Assembly (NCBI GenBank): GCA_965248905.1
Contig: CBDFKS010000007.1
Location: 806,001-870,000, forward strand
Origin: CBDFKS01 sp965248905
GTDB taxonomy: Bacteria; Chloroflexota; Dehalococcoidia; Lucifugimonadales; JAGWBF01
Reading direction: 5' to 3'
DNA: 64,000 nucleotides
Numbering within the stretch: position 1 is the stretch's first letter; the number at the start of each line of letters is the position of its first letter. Of this stretch, positions 23,529 through 31,161 are shown piece after piece. Below the pieces are notes generated by a model. The model did not search any database. It saw nothing but the letters and a program-made list of their open reading frames with translations, and was not told the DNA's origin. The translations under genes and the position numbers were made by a program.

Positions 23529-24656
23529 TTACTTCTCTCGCCGGAGCCCATTCAATAGCCGCTCCAGAGCCTCGCCATATTTCGCGGGGTCGCTGAAGTC
23601 GGCGTAATTCCCTTCCATCAGCCGCCCAATCACACTAGGGCCATCTCCATTCGAAATGGAGTTCGGCTGTCTCCCAAGGTCATCTACAAATACTGCCACC
23701 ACCTTGGATGGGTCCTCAGCAACGTCGTCCTCAACCTCATACAGGAACTCTGATTGTGCCACTGAATAATGGGAGCAGAGAAATACGAACTTCTCGGCAT
23801 CCTGCTTGATGTCGGCCAACTCCATCTTAATGGGATTTTCTGAACTCGAATCAAGACAGTAAACCCAACATGAAACCCCTCCTGCGAGTAGATCACTTCT
23901 GAGTTTCTCGGCAAAAGGCTGATCTGGAGTGCCATAAATGATGTAGCAGGAGCAGTATTGGATCTCATCTAGGATGGAAGGAAGCAGACCAAGGACTTTA
24001 GTCGGTACGCCAGCACCCAAGAAAAATGTGCTTAGCGCCCCAGTTAGGCTTCCTCCAGCGCCTTGCAGAGAGGACAGCAATGTGTCCACACTGACGCTAC
24101 TCGGAGCCCTGTGAAGGACAGTTCCAAGCCCCACGCACCTGCTTAAGTCACACCTGCCTAATGATGTGCAACCCATCGTCACTCCATCTAAATTGGCTCC
24201 GGACACATCAGTGCCAAAAAGAGTTGCGCTAGTCAAATCTGCTGCTAAAAGGTTCGCATTCGTAAAGTCAGCTCCCCAAAGGTTGGCTCCGTTCAGGTCC
24301 GCTTCCGTCAGATCAGCCGAACTAAAGTCGGCGGACCCAAGGTTGGCACCGCCGAGGTCAGCGCGACGAAGATTAGCTTGGGAAAAGTCTACTAGCATTA
24401 GGTTAGCAAAGGCCAGTTTAACTCCATACAGATTGGCTTTAGAGAGGTTGGCCAAGGCAAGGAGGGTATGCGAACCGTCAGTCGCGACGAGGCTAGTACC
24501 CATCATGCGGGCCCCTGACAGGTTCATATCAGCTAGATCACACTCGGATAAGTCGGCGTTAGAAAGGTCCAGCGACACAATCGGAGTATTTTTTCTCCAT
24601 TCTTTGACTGCCGCAGCCCCCTGCCTCACCACCTCCACATGCTCCGGGTTCGCCAT
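23529..24656 (-). CDS. Pentapeptide-repeat protein fused to a C-terminal TIR domain
   Basis: A 375-residue fusion. Residues about 28-175 are some 25-30 pentapeptide repeats of the A(D/N)LXX type (ANLSKANLYG, ANLRRADLGG, ADLNGANLWGADF), which fold as a right-handed beta helix. A short hydrophobic linker follows. Residues about 233-375 resemble a TIR domain: CYIIYGTPDQPFAEKLRSDL, GVSCWVYCLD, FVFLCSHYSVAQSEFLYEVE, where the Ser-X6-Glu pattern fits the catalytic Glu of NAD-cleaving TIR enzymes. Bacterial TIR proteins often act in phage defence or signalling by consuming NAD; that role is inferred here. It is embedded between cofD/DUF559 and cofH, six bases after cofH, apparently in the F420 transcript. 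Confidence 0.85.
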   Translation of the reverse strand: MANPEHVEVVRQGAAAVKEWRKNTPIVSLDLSNADLSECDLADMNLSGARMMGTSLVATDGSHTLLALANLSKANLYGVKLAFANLMLVDFSQANLRRADLGGANLGSADFSSADLTEADLNGANLWGADFTNANLLAADLTSATLFGTDVSGANLDGVTMGCTSLGRCDLSRCVGLGTVLHRAPSSVSVDTLLSSLQGAGGSLTGALSTFFLGAGVPTKVLGLLPSILDEIQYCSCYIIYGTPDQPFAEKLRSDLLAGGVSCWVYCLDSSSENPIKMELADIKQDAEKFVFLCSHYSVAQSEFLYEVEDDVAEDPSKVVAVFVDDLGRQPNSISNGDGPSVIGRLMEGNYADFSDPAKYGEALERLLNGLRREK

Positions 24657-24661
24657 CTTGG

Positions 24662-26008
24662 TCAGGCCTCCGGAGGCTGGTCATGGTCGGCCGTAGTCGT
24701 ATTGCCGCGCTTGGGGTGCTGGAAGCGGTAGCTGTCCATCTTGATGAGGCGATGGTAGGAGCCAAACCGTTCCTCGGGGTTGTCTGATACCAGGTCCAGG
24801 GGGTCCATCGGGTCGTCACCGTTGTCGAAAACGCGGCGGAGCTTGTATGTGGTGCTGCGCTCGGCTGGTATTCTTCCGGCATCGCGAATGAGCTGGCGGA
24901 ACTGACCCGGCTTCACCAGCTGGCCGTACTGGGCGCCGGCAGAGGTTGAGATACTCTCGTTGATGAGGGTGCCTCCCATGTCGTTGACCCCCGCACCCAG
25001 GAGCACCTGAGAGAAACGCAGGCTCTCCTTTACCCAGGACACCTGGAGGTTGGGTATCCAGTTGTCCAGCATCAGGCGCGAGATGGCGTGTACCTTCATC
25101 ACCTCGTTACCGGTTGGCCCGGCTCTCACACCGTCCACCAAGTCCTTCCCGAACATGGGCGCCTCACTGGACACGAAGCTCAGGGGCACGAACTCGGTGA
25201 ACCCGCCCGTGCCCTTCTGTATATCCCGAATCAGCGCGATGTGGCGGGCAATGTGTTCCGGTGTCTCGACGTGGCCGTACATGATGGTAGAGGTGGTTGG
25301 TATACCCAGATCGTGGGCTGTGGTAATCACCTCTGTCCACTGGTCTACGGTGATACGGCCCGGTGAGATCCGGTCCCTCATATCCTGGTCCAAGATTTCG
25401 GCGGACGTGCCTGGCAGACTGCCCACCCCCGCATCTCTCAGCCCCTCCAGGTACTCGCGGATGCTCCACCTGGAGCGAACGGAGCCGTAGAGCACCTCCT
25501 CGGGCGAGAAACCATGGATGTGTATGTCGGGAAGCTCAGACTTCACGGCCTCGCACAGCTTGATGTAAAGGTCGCCCTCCATCTGCGGCGGAAGCCCGGC
25601 CTGAACGCACACCTCAGTGGCGCCAAGCTCCCATGCCTCCTTGGCGCGCCGTAGAACCTCGCTTAATGGCAGGAAATAGCCCTCCTCCTGGCGATGGTCA
25701 CGGCTAAATGCGCAGAAGCCGCAGCGTTTGATGCAAACGTTGGTGAAGTTGATGTTGCGGTTGACCACGTAAGTGACTATGTCCCCCACACGCCGCCTAC
25801 GCAGTTCATCGGCAGTCATCATCAGAGCACTGAAGTCCAGGCCTGACGTGTCAAAAAGTACAAGTGCCTCTTCAACGGAGATGTCCCGTCCTTCTAGGGC
25901 ATGGTTCAATATATTGGCGACTTCGGGTTTAACGCCCTTCAGCACGTGCTCCAGGGGCGCTCCATCGCCGTTGGTCCCATCAAGGGTTGGAAGCGACATA
26001 GCGTTCAA
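24662..26008 (-). CDS. cofH: Fo synthase subunit 2, 4-hydroxyphenyl transferase (radical SAM)
   Basis: A 448-residue radical SAM enzyme. NINFTNVCIKRCGFCAFSRD carries the CX3CX2C cluster-binding motif, ATEVCVQAGLPPQ and HIHGFSPEEVLYGS are CofH-specific, and SAGAQYGQLVKPGQFRQLIRDAGR is the C-terminal part. It joins a tyrosine-derived group to the ribityl-diaminouracil precursor to make Fo with CofG. Its start lies 29 bases inside the cofG 3' end, so the two are translationally coupled. MSLPTLDG, three codons later, is an alternative start. Confidence 0.94.
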   Translation of the reverse strand: MNAMSLPTLDGTNGDGAPLEHVLKGVKPEVANILNHALEGRDISVEEALVLFDTSGLDFSALMMTADELRRRRVGDIVTYVVNRNINFTNVCIKRCGFCAFSRDHRQEEGYFLPLSEVLRRAKEAWELGATEVCVQAGLPPQMEGDLYIKLCEAVKSELPDIHIHGFSPEEVLYGSVRSRWSIREYLEGLRDAGVGSLPGTSAEILDQDMRDRISPGRITVDQWTEVITTAHDLGIPTTSTIMYGHVETPEHIARHIALIRDIQKGTGGFTEFVPLSFVSSEAPMFGKDLVDGVRAGPTGNEVMKVHAISRLMLDNWIPNLQVSWVKESLRFSQVLLGAGVNDMGGTLINESISTSAGAQYGQLVKPGQFRQLIRDAGRIPAERSTTYKLRRVFDNGDDPMDPLDLVSDNPEERFGSYHRLIKMDSYRFQHPKRGNTTTADHDQPPEA

Positions 26009-27290
26009 TACCCCCTTTCACGTATCCGTCTGCATCAGCCAGGGAGGTCACCCGCTCTTTCAGCGGCTCTGGTATATACTCTTGCTTATCCACAACGTAT
26101 TCAGGGTATACAGGCAATCTGGGCCTCAACCTGAATCCCAACTCTTTGGTACGTCTATTTAGCTCAGACATCTGGGGCCAAGGCGCCTCCGGGTTCACAT
26201 AGTCGATGGTCAGCGGTGATATCCCACCCCAGTCGTTAATCCCCGCCAGAAGATAAACGGGGTAATCGGAGAAGCTGAGGTTGGGCGGCACTTGAATATT
26301 CGCATCTGGGCCCAGCAGCAGCCGGGACACGGCCACTGTCCAGAGAAGGTCGTCCATGGACGGGTCTATATAGCCGCCCATGGGCGTGCTGGGTTTTGCT
26401 CGGAAGTTCTGAATAATTACCTCTTGAACGTGGCCGTAGCGCCGTTGCAGCTCTCGAATTACCAGCAGTGAATCTATCCTTTCCTCCAATGTCTCGCCGA
26501 TGCCGATCAAAATTCCGGTGGTAAAGGCTATCTTTAGCTCGCCAGCGATCTCCAGTGTTCTGATGCGCACGTTGGGTCGCTTGCTGGGCGCCAGCTCATG
26601 GGGGCCTCCAGATTCGGAAAGCCTTGGGCTGCTGTTTTCCAGCATCACACCCATGGAGGCGTTGACCTCCCTCAGCATGGCCATCTCCCTACGAGCCATG
26701 GTGCCGGGATTACCATGGGGTAGCAGAGAAGTCTCGTTCATAACAAGCTGGGAAGCCTCGTGTAGGTACTCGAGAGTAGTATTGTAGCCATGTCGCTTGA
26801 GCCACTCTTTGGCCTCTGGATATCGCTGCTCCGGCCTCTCACCCAGGGTAAACAGCGCCTCGGTGCAGCCCAGGCGTTCTCCGGCCTTTGCCACCTCCAA
26901 CACTTCATCCAGACTCATGTATAGACTGTCTGCCTCATCGGGGGACTGGCGAAAGGTGCAGTAGCCACAGAAATCTCTGCACAGCCTAGTCAAGGGAATG
27001 AAGACCTTGGGCGAGAAGCTGACGTCCCTGCCTTTACCCCGATCTCTCAATACGGCGGCTGCTTTACACAGAGAAGCTAGCTCAGCAGGCTTAGATGTGG
27101 CCAGCCTGTATGCATCGTCCACGCTCAGGTCACTCCCTTGAAGGGCCCTGTCCACGATGCTCTTCAAGCCGTCACTCAGGGCATACAGGGGGGCATCGAC
27201 CTCCTGCAACTCCGTAACTCTGGCCATGGACTCACAGGTTGGGTTGGCTCCCTCCAGTTGGGTCGATGTATCGTCTATCTTTAGAGTCAT
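25980..27290 (-). CDS. cofG: Fo synthase subunit 1 (radical SAM)
   Basis: A 436-residue radical SAM protein. The cluster motif is CRDFCGYCTF in VFIPLTRLCRDFCGYCTF. ALFTLGERPEQRYPEAKEWL and LPHGNPGTMARREMAMLREV are CofG signatures, and YPVYLLAGINDWGGISPLTID closes the barrel. About 75 N-terminal residues precede the radical SAM core, slightly longer than the family norm. It is the first gene of the F420 run (cofG-cofH-TIR-DUF559-cofD-cofC). Product and cofactor assignments are by family. Confidence 0.94.
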   Translation of the reverse strand: MTLKIDDTSTQLEGANPTCESMARVTELQEVDAPLYALSDGLKSIVDRALQGSDLSVDDAYRLATSKPAELASLCKAAAVLRDRGKGRDVSFSPKVFIPLTRLCRDFCGYCTFRQSPDEADSLYMSLDEVLEVAKAGERLGCTEALFTLGERPEQRYPEAKEWLKRHGYNTTLEYLHEASQLVMNETSLLPHGNPGTMARREMAMLREVNASMGVMLENSSPRLSESGGPHELAPSKRPNVRIRTLEIAGELKIAFTTGILIGIGETLEERIDSLLVIRELQRRYGHVQEVIIQNFRAKPSTPMGGYIDPSMDDLLWTVAVSRLLLGPDANIQVPPNLSFSDYPVYLLAGINDWGGISPLTIDYVNPEAPWPQMSELNRRTKELGFRLRPRLPVYPEYVVDKQEYIPEPLKERVTSLADADGYVKGGIERYVASNP

Positions 27291-27355
27291 CTCACCCCGT
27301 ATATGCTAAGAGATCGTTAGCTTCGGCGGATATTCTTACCAATTGCCAACCCTCG

Positions 27356-28012
27356 CTATTTTGGCGAGTAGGACGTTGGACGCAAGATGGTGTTGTGACT
27401 AGTGCTTTCGAGCGGGCCGTATTTTTTGTTGGACTCCGCGATCGCACTTTGCCAGTCTGGATCGGCAGCAAATGCCGACCAGCTCCTCTCCCTGTCCGCG
27501 AGATTCGCGTAGCCCAGCATATACACAAGCTGATTGCTCGTGCCTACCTCTTGTGTCCAGTACCCGATCACATCCATACCATGTCTCTGAAACAAAGCTG
27601 TAGTGTGGTTGGCAAACCGGTCGTGGAGAAGAGACAGCTTGCCGGGTAACGCCTCATAGATGCGTAACTCCTGCAGATTGGACCTGATCCTCGGCTCCGG
27701 AGAATAGGACGTCAGGCGCATGAAGCTGTTGTGAACTCTGTCTACCAAAGGCCCGTCCCTCTCGGTCTCCGCTCGCGCTCGCTGCCAGTCTGAGTCTGCC
27801 TGAAAAGCATTTACTTTAGACTCTCTGTCCCCCATGTTTTCAAAAATCGTAATATAGGTGAGCTTGTTGTAGGTGCCAATCTCATCGGTCCAGAATCCCA
27901 GCATCCCTATGCCGTGGCTCTTGAAGAATCCCACAGTGTGATTGGCGAAGCGATCATTTAGAGCCTGTAATTTGCCTGGTACGGCGTCATAGACACGTAA
28001 CTCATACAGCAT
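27356..28012 (-). CDS. Protein with two NIPSNAP domains
   Basis: A 218-residue protein made of two tandem ferredoxin-like NIPSNAP repeats. The first starts MLYELRVYDAVPGKLQALND and the second LQELRIYEALPGKLSLLHD; each has RFANHT, FWT/YWT and SDW/PDW at matching places. The repeats are clearly homologous, an internal duplication. The family role in bacteria is not settled; small-molecule binding or turnover is possible. It lies between ruvB and cofG on the same strand. Confidence 0.88.
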   Translation of the reverse strand: MLYELRVYDAVPGKLQALNDRFANHTVGFFKSHGIGMLGFWTDEIGTYNKLTYITIFENMGDRESKVNAFQADSDWQRARAETERDGPLVDRVHNSFMRLTSYSPEPRIRSNLQELRIYEALPGKLSLLHDRFANHTTALFQRHGMDVIGYWTQEVGTSNQLVYMLGYANLADRERSWSAFAADPDWQSAIAESNKKYGPLESTSHNTILRPTSYSPK

Positions 28013-28089
28013 GTCGACTGCTCCTCAACCACCAGGGCTTAATCGCTCTACAAGATGGAGTCACGACCACGAATATGTCTACAACCATC

Positions 28090-29118
28090 TTATAGCAGCT
28101 TGCCCTGGGGAGACTCCTCCTTCTCCTCGTAATTCTTTCCCAGATGTTCATAAGCCAGGCGGGTAGCCATCCTACCTCGGGGCGTCCTGTCAAGAAAGCC
28201 TAGCTGCAGAAGGTAGGGCTCATATATGTCCATGATTGTGTCCGCATCCTCACCTACCGACGCAGCCAGAGTGTCCAACCCCACCGGGCCACCGGAGAAC
28301 TTGTCCAGGATACTTCGCAATAGCTTGTGGTCTATCTCGTCCAACCCCAGCAGATCTACCTCCAGCTTGGCCAGGGCCTCCATGGCAACCTCTCCCGTTA
28401 TTCTACCATCGGCCATAACCTGGGCATAGTCCCTGGCACGCCTGAGAAGCCGGTTAGCAACCCTGGGTGTACCCCTGGAGCGGCTGGCAATCTCCTTCAC
28501 GCCCCGATCGTCGATTTCAATGCCGTAGATACGAGCCGACCGCTTCACGATGGTCACGGTGGCCTCTAGATCGTAGAAGTCCAGATGGTAAACGGCGCCG
28601 AACCTGTCTCGGAGAGGGGCGCTTACCATACCGTATCGGGTGGTTGCGCCTATCAAGGTGAACCGGTTGATGCGGAGATTGATGTTCCTGGCGCCCAGAC
28701 CCTTGCCTACCACCCAGGACAGGAAAAAGTCCTCCATGGCAGGATAGAGCACCTCTTCCACCACTCGGCTCAGCCGGTGAATCTCATCTATGAAGAGCAC
28801 GTCATCAGCGTTTACGCTGGTCAGGATAGCCGCCATATCCCCCGCCCGCTCGATGGCCGGCCCCGAAGTGACCCTGATGCTTACTCCCAGCTCCTGAGAG
28901 ATGATATGGGCCAAGGTGGTCTTACCCAGTCCGGGTGGGCCATAGACCATGACATGGTCAAGGGCCTCGTTTCGCATCTTGGAGGCCTGGATGGCAATGC
29001 TAAGGTTATCTTTTACCTTCTCCTGGCCTACGAAGTCCACAAGCCGCTTGGGGCGCAGAGACGCGTCAAGGGCCTCGTCTTCCTGAGCAAGCTCTCCTGA
29101 AACCAGTCGTTCGGTCAT
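28090..29118 (-). CDS. ruvB: Holliday junction branch-migration ATPase RuvB
   Basis: A 342-residue AAA+ protein: RPKRLVDFVGQEKVKDNLSI start, Walker A GPPGLGKTTLAH, sensor FIDEIHRLSRVVEE (Walker B), the RuvA-contact hairpin region (LGARNINLRIN), arginine finger APLRDRFG, and C-terminal winged helix ending in TPRGRMATRLAYEHLG. It moves Holliday junctions with RuvA. ATG 29118 has an AGGAAGG site and matches the family start MTERLVSGE. No ruvA or ruvC is adjacent in this window. Confidence 0.96.
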   Translation of the reverse strand: MTERLVSGELAQEDEALDASLRPKRLVDFVGQEKVKDNLSIAIQASKMRNEALDHVMVYGPPGLGKTTLAHIISQELGVSIRVTSGPAIERAGDMAAILTSVNADDVLFIDEIHRLSRVVEEVLYPAMEDFFLSWVVGKGLGARNINLRINRFTLIGATTRYGMVSAPLRDRFGAVYHLDFYDLEATVTIVKRSARIYGIEIDDRGVKEIASRSRGTPRVANRLLRRARDYAQVMADGRITGEVAMEALAKLEVDLLGLDEIDHKLLRSILDKFSGGPVGLDTLAASVGEDADTIMDIYEPYLLQLGFLDRTPRGRMATRLAYEHLGKNYEEKEESPQGKLL

Positions 29119-29253
29119 TACCTTCCTGTGGATATCGTGCACGAAGTTCCGAGCACGAATAGTCAACGGGGGGTAGGCTTCATTCTAGGGACATGCACTG
29201 GGGGAGTCAAGCAAACCAGACCCCGACCAAAGCAGGTCTTAACCCCAAAACCC

Positions 29254-29285
29254 AAGTGCACCCCCGCTATAACGGAGGTGCACTT
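29254..29285 (-). terminator. Intrinsic terminator downstream of the SnoaL-like gene
   Basis: AAGTGCACC (29254-29262) pairs perfectly with GGTGCACTT (29277-29285). Read on the minus strand the stem is followed by GGG and TTTT. It lies 40 bases beyond the stop of the 29325-29768 gene and before the ruvB promoter region. Confidence 0.65.
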
Positions 29286-29324
29286 TCGCAATTTTGATGC
29301 TGTTTTGGCCTTAATTAGTAGCCG

Positions 29325-29768
29325 CTAGCTCCACATGTGGCCCCAGGTCTCGTGGCTGTGGTCACGGGACAGGGACTCGTGGTAGTGGATGAACTTCCAC
29401 TGGCCACCGGTCTTGCGAAGAATAAAGGTGTCCCGGCCATCGAAAGTCATCACGTGGTCGACACCCTTGATGTCCGCCTTGACCACAAACTCAACATAGG
29501 CATAAGCCATGTCGCCTATGACGTCCACCGTCGTCTCTTTAATGGTCCAGTCCAGGCTGTTCACAAATTCCGGCACACCGGCATAGTACTTGCTTATGGC
29601 GTCAAAGCCGCGATCGGCTTCGTTGTTCTCCTCGGCAATGTAGATGAGCTGGGGATAGTCCTTGTCCCAGAGGCTCTTTAGACTCTCCACATCCTTGGCT
29701 GTAAAGGCCTGCCTCCACTGATTGATAACGGCCTCTATCTGGGACTTTTCTTGCTGACTGGCTACCAT
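29325..29768 (-). CDS. SnoaL/NTF2-like domain protein
   Basis: A 147-residue cone-fold protein of the SnoaL/DUF4440 group: EAVINQWRQAFTAKDVESL opens the fold, WTIKETTVDVIGDMAYAYVE and FDGRDTFILRKTGGQWKFIHY form the beta sheet, and a His-rich tail follows. Such proteins are isomerases, cyclases or unrecognised binders; no specific function is indicated. ATG 29768 has a perfect GGAGGT site, better than the upstream start at 29780. Confidence 0.82.
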   Translation of the reverse strand: MVASQQEKSQIEAVINQWRQAFTAKDVESLKSLWDKDYPQLIYIAEENNEADRGFDAISKYYAGVPEFVNSLDWTIKETTVDVIGDMAYAYVEFVVKADIKGVDHVMTFDGRDTFILRKTGGQWKFIHYHESLSRDHSHETWGHMWS

Positions 29769-29847
29769 CTCTACCTCCACATGTCAAATTACAATGGTCA
29801 TTATACATGACAATCCAGGAGTGTCTACCGAATCACCAGCCCTCGTG

Positions 29848-29875
29848 AGATTCTTCGCCTGCAGCTCAGAATGAC
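29848..29875. repeat. Half-copy of a GTCATTCTGAG-type palindromic repeat
   Basis: agattcttcg-cctgca-gctcagaatgac matches one half of the longer element at 55403-55513. It lies about 30 bases left of the IS5 element. Confidence 0.6.
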
Positions 29876-29903
29876 ACGGGGATGAGACCAGTGACTTTGA
29901 AAA

Positions 29904-31119
29904 GACCTAGGGATACTCTGAACAAGTCTGGGCATAGTAGCATAGAGAATAGCACTGTGTTCGGGGAGATAATTGATGGACCAGCCAACATTTGCGGACT
30001 TGGAATACGAGAGCAAGAAGCGCAAGACCCGCCGGGAGATATTCCTGGAGCGCATGGATGCTCTGATCCCGTGGGAACAGATGGAAGAGCGCATCCGTCC
30101 GTTCTATCCCAAGGCGGGCCGAGGCCGTCGACCATATGAGTTGTCGGCGATGGTGCGGATACACTGCGTGCAGTTGTTCTACAACTTGAGCGATCCTGGT
30201 ATGGAGGACATGCTCTACGAGGTCGAGTCGGTGAGACGGTTCGTAGGGTTGAAGCTGTCGGGCCCGCTGCCGGACGAGACGACGATTCTGAACTTCCGCC
30301 ATCTGCTGGAAGAGCATGAGTTGGGGCAGAGTCTGTTCGAGGAGATCAACCGTCATCTGGAGTCCCAGGGACTGCGGCTTCGGGAGGGGACGATCGTGGA
30401 CGCGAGCATCATAGAGGCGCCGTCATCGACGAAGAATCGTGCGGGTGAGCGAGACCCTGAGATGCACCAGACGAAGAAGGGGAACGAGTGGCGCTTCGGG
30501 ATGAAAGTACACGTAGGCGCTGACGCTGAGACCGGAGTGGTACACAGCATGACTACGACGCCAGCTAACGTGCATGATGTGACAGAAGCGCACCGATTGC
30601 TGCACGGTGGAGAGAAACGAGTGTGGGGGGATGCGGGGTATCAGGGAGTGGACAAGCGGTTGGAGAATCGAGAGTTGGATGTGGAGTGGCGAGTGGCGAT
30701 GAGGCCCGGCCGGCGACGGCACCTGGAGCCTGGCAGCTACGAGGCGTTGGCGGAGAAGCGCAAAGCGTCGGTCAGAGCGAAAGTGGAGCATCCGTTCCTG
30801 TACGTGAAGCGGCGCTTTGGCTATGCCAAGGTGCGCTACCGAGGGTTGGCTAAGAACGCGCAACGGCTGGCATTGCTACTGGGGCTGGCCAACTTGATGA
30901 CGGCAGAGCGCCGTCTGGCGACATGAGAGGGGCGCAGTGCGCAAATCACGGCCGGGGAGCCGCGATGGCTCCGAAAAGCCGCTTCGAGGCCACAACAGAC
31001 ACGGTCTGAACGCCTCAACCACGACCTGGAACGTCACAAAGATGCCTGAACGTCTCCAAAGAACGGAACCACTCTGCCCATCCACGCTTGCGCCGAGTTG
31101 TTCAGAGGTTCCCTAGGTC
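29904..31119 (+). mobile_element. Complete IS5-family insertion sequence
   Basis: A 1216-base element bounded by 23-base inverted repeats, gacctagggatactctgaac at the left (from 29904) and the reverse complement of gacctagggaacctctgaac at the right (to 31119), with two mismatches in the compared span. One transposase gene fills most of it. A second copy begins at 63698 and is identical over the 303 bases visible. About 190 bases of non-coding sequence lie between the transposase stop and the right end. The target duplication could not be fixed. Confidence 0.92.
29976..30926 (+). CDS. IS5-family DDE transposase
   Basis: A 316-residue transposase. The N-terminal IS5 DNA-binding region (GRGRRPYELSAMVRIHCVQL, ETTILNFRHLLEEH) is followed by the DDE core: first Asp in GTIVDASIIEAPSS, second Asp in VWGDAGYQGV, and the Glu in AKVEHPFLYVKRRFGYAKV with the Y-(2)-R-(3)-E-type spacing of the family. 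ATG 29976 has a GGGGAG site; a TTG lies just before it. The gene is intact, and an identical second copy in the window suggests recent activity. Confidence 0.93.
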   Translation: MDQPTFADLEYESKKRKTRREIFLERMDALIPWEQMEERIRPFYPKAGRGRRPYELSAMVRIHCVQLFYNLSDPGMEDMLYEVESVRRFVGLKLSGPLPDETTILNFRHLLEEHELGQSLFEEINRHLESQGLRLREGTIVDASIIEAPSSTKNRAGERDPEMHQTKKGNEWRFGMKVHVGADAETGVVHSMTTTPANVHDVTEAHRLLHGGEKRVWGDAGYQGVDKRLENRELDVEWRVAMRPGRRRHLEPGSYEALAEKRKASVRAKVEHPFLYVKRRFGYAKVRYRGLAKNAQRLALLLGLANLMTAERRLAT

Positions 31120-31161
31120 GGCTCCATCGGGATGGGGAGCCACCTTAGCTAAAGTGAAACG

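Noticed and set aside
24166..24696. Plus-strand frame opposite the pentapeptide repeats
   Set aside because: Its repetitive protein is the antisense reflection of the pentapeptide codons, not a gene.
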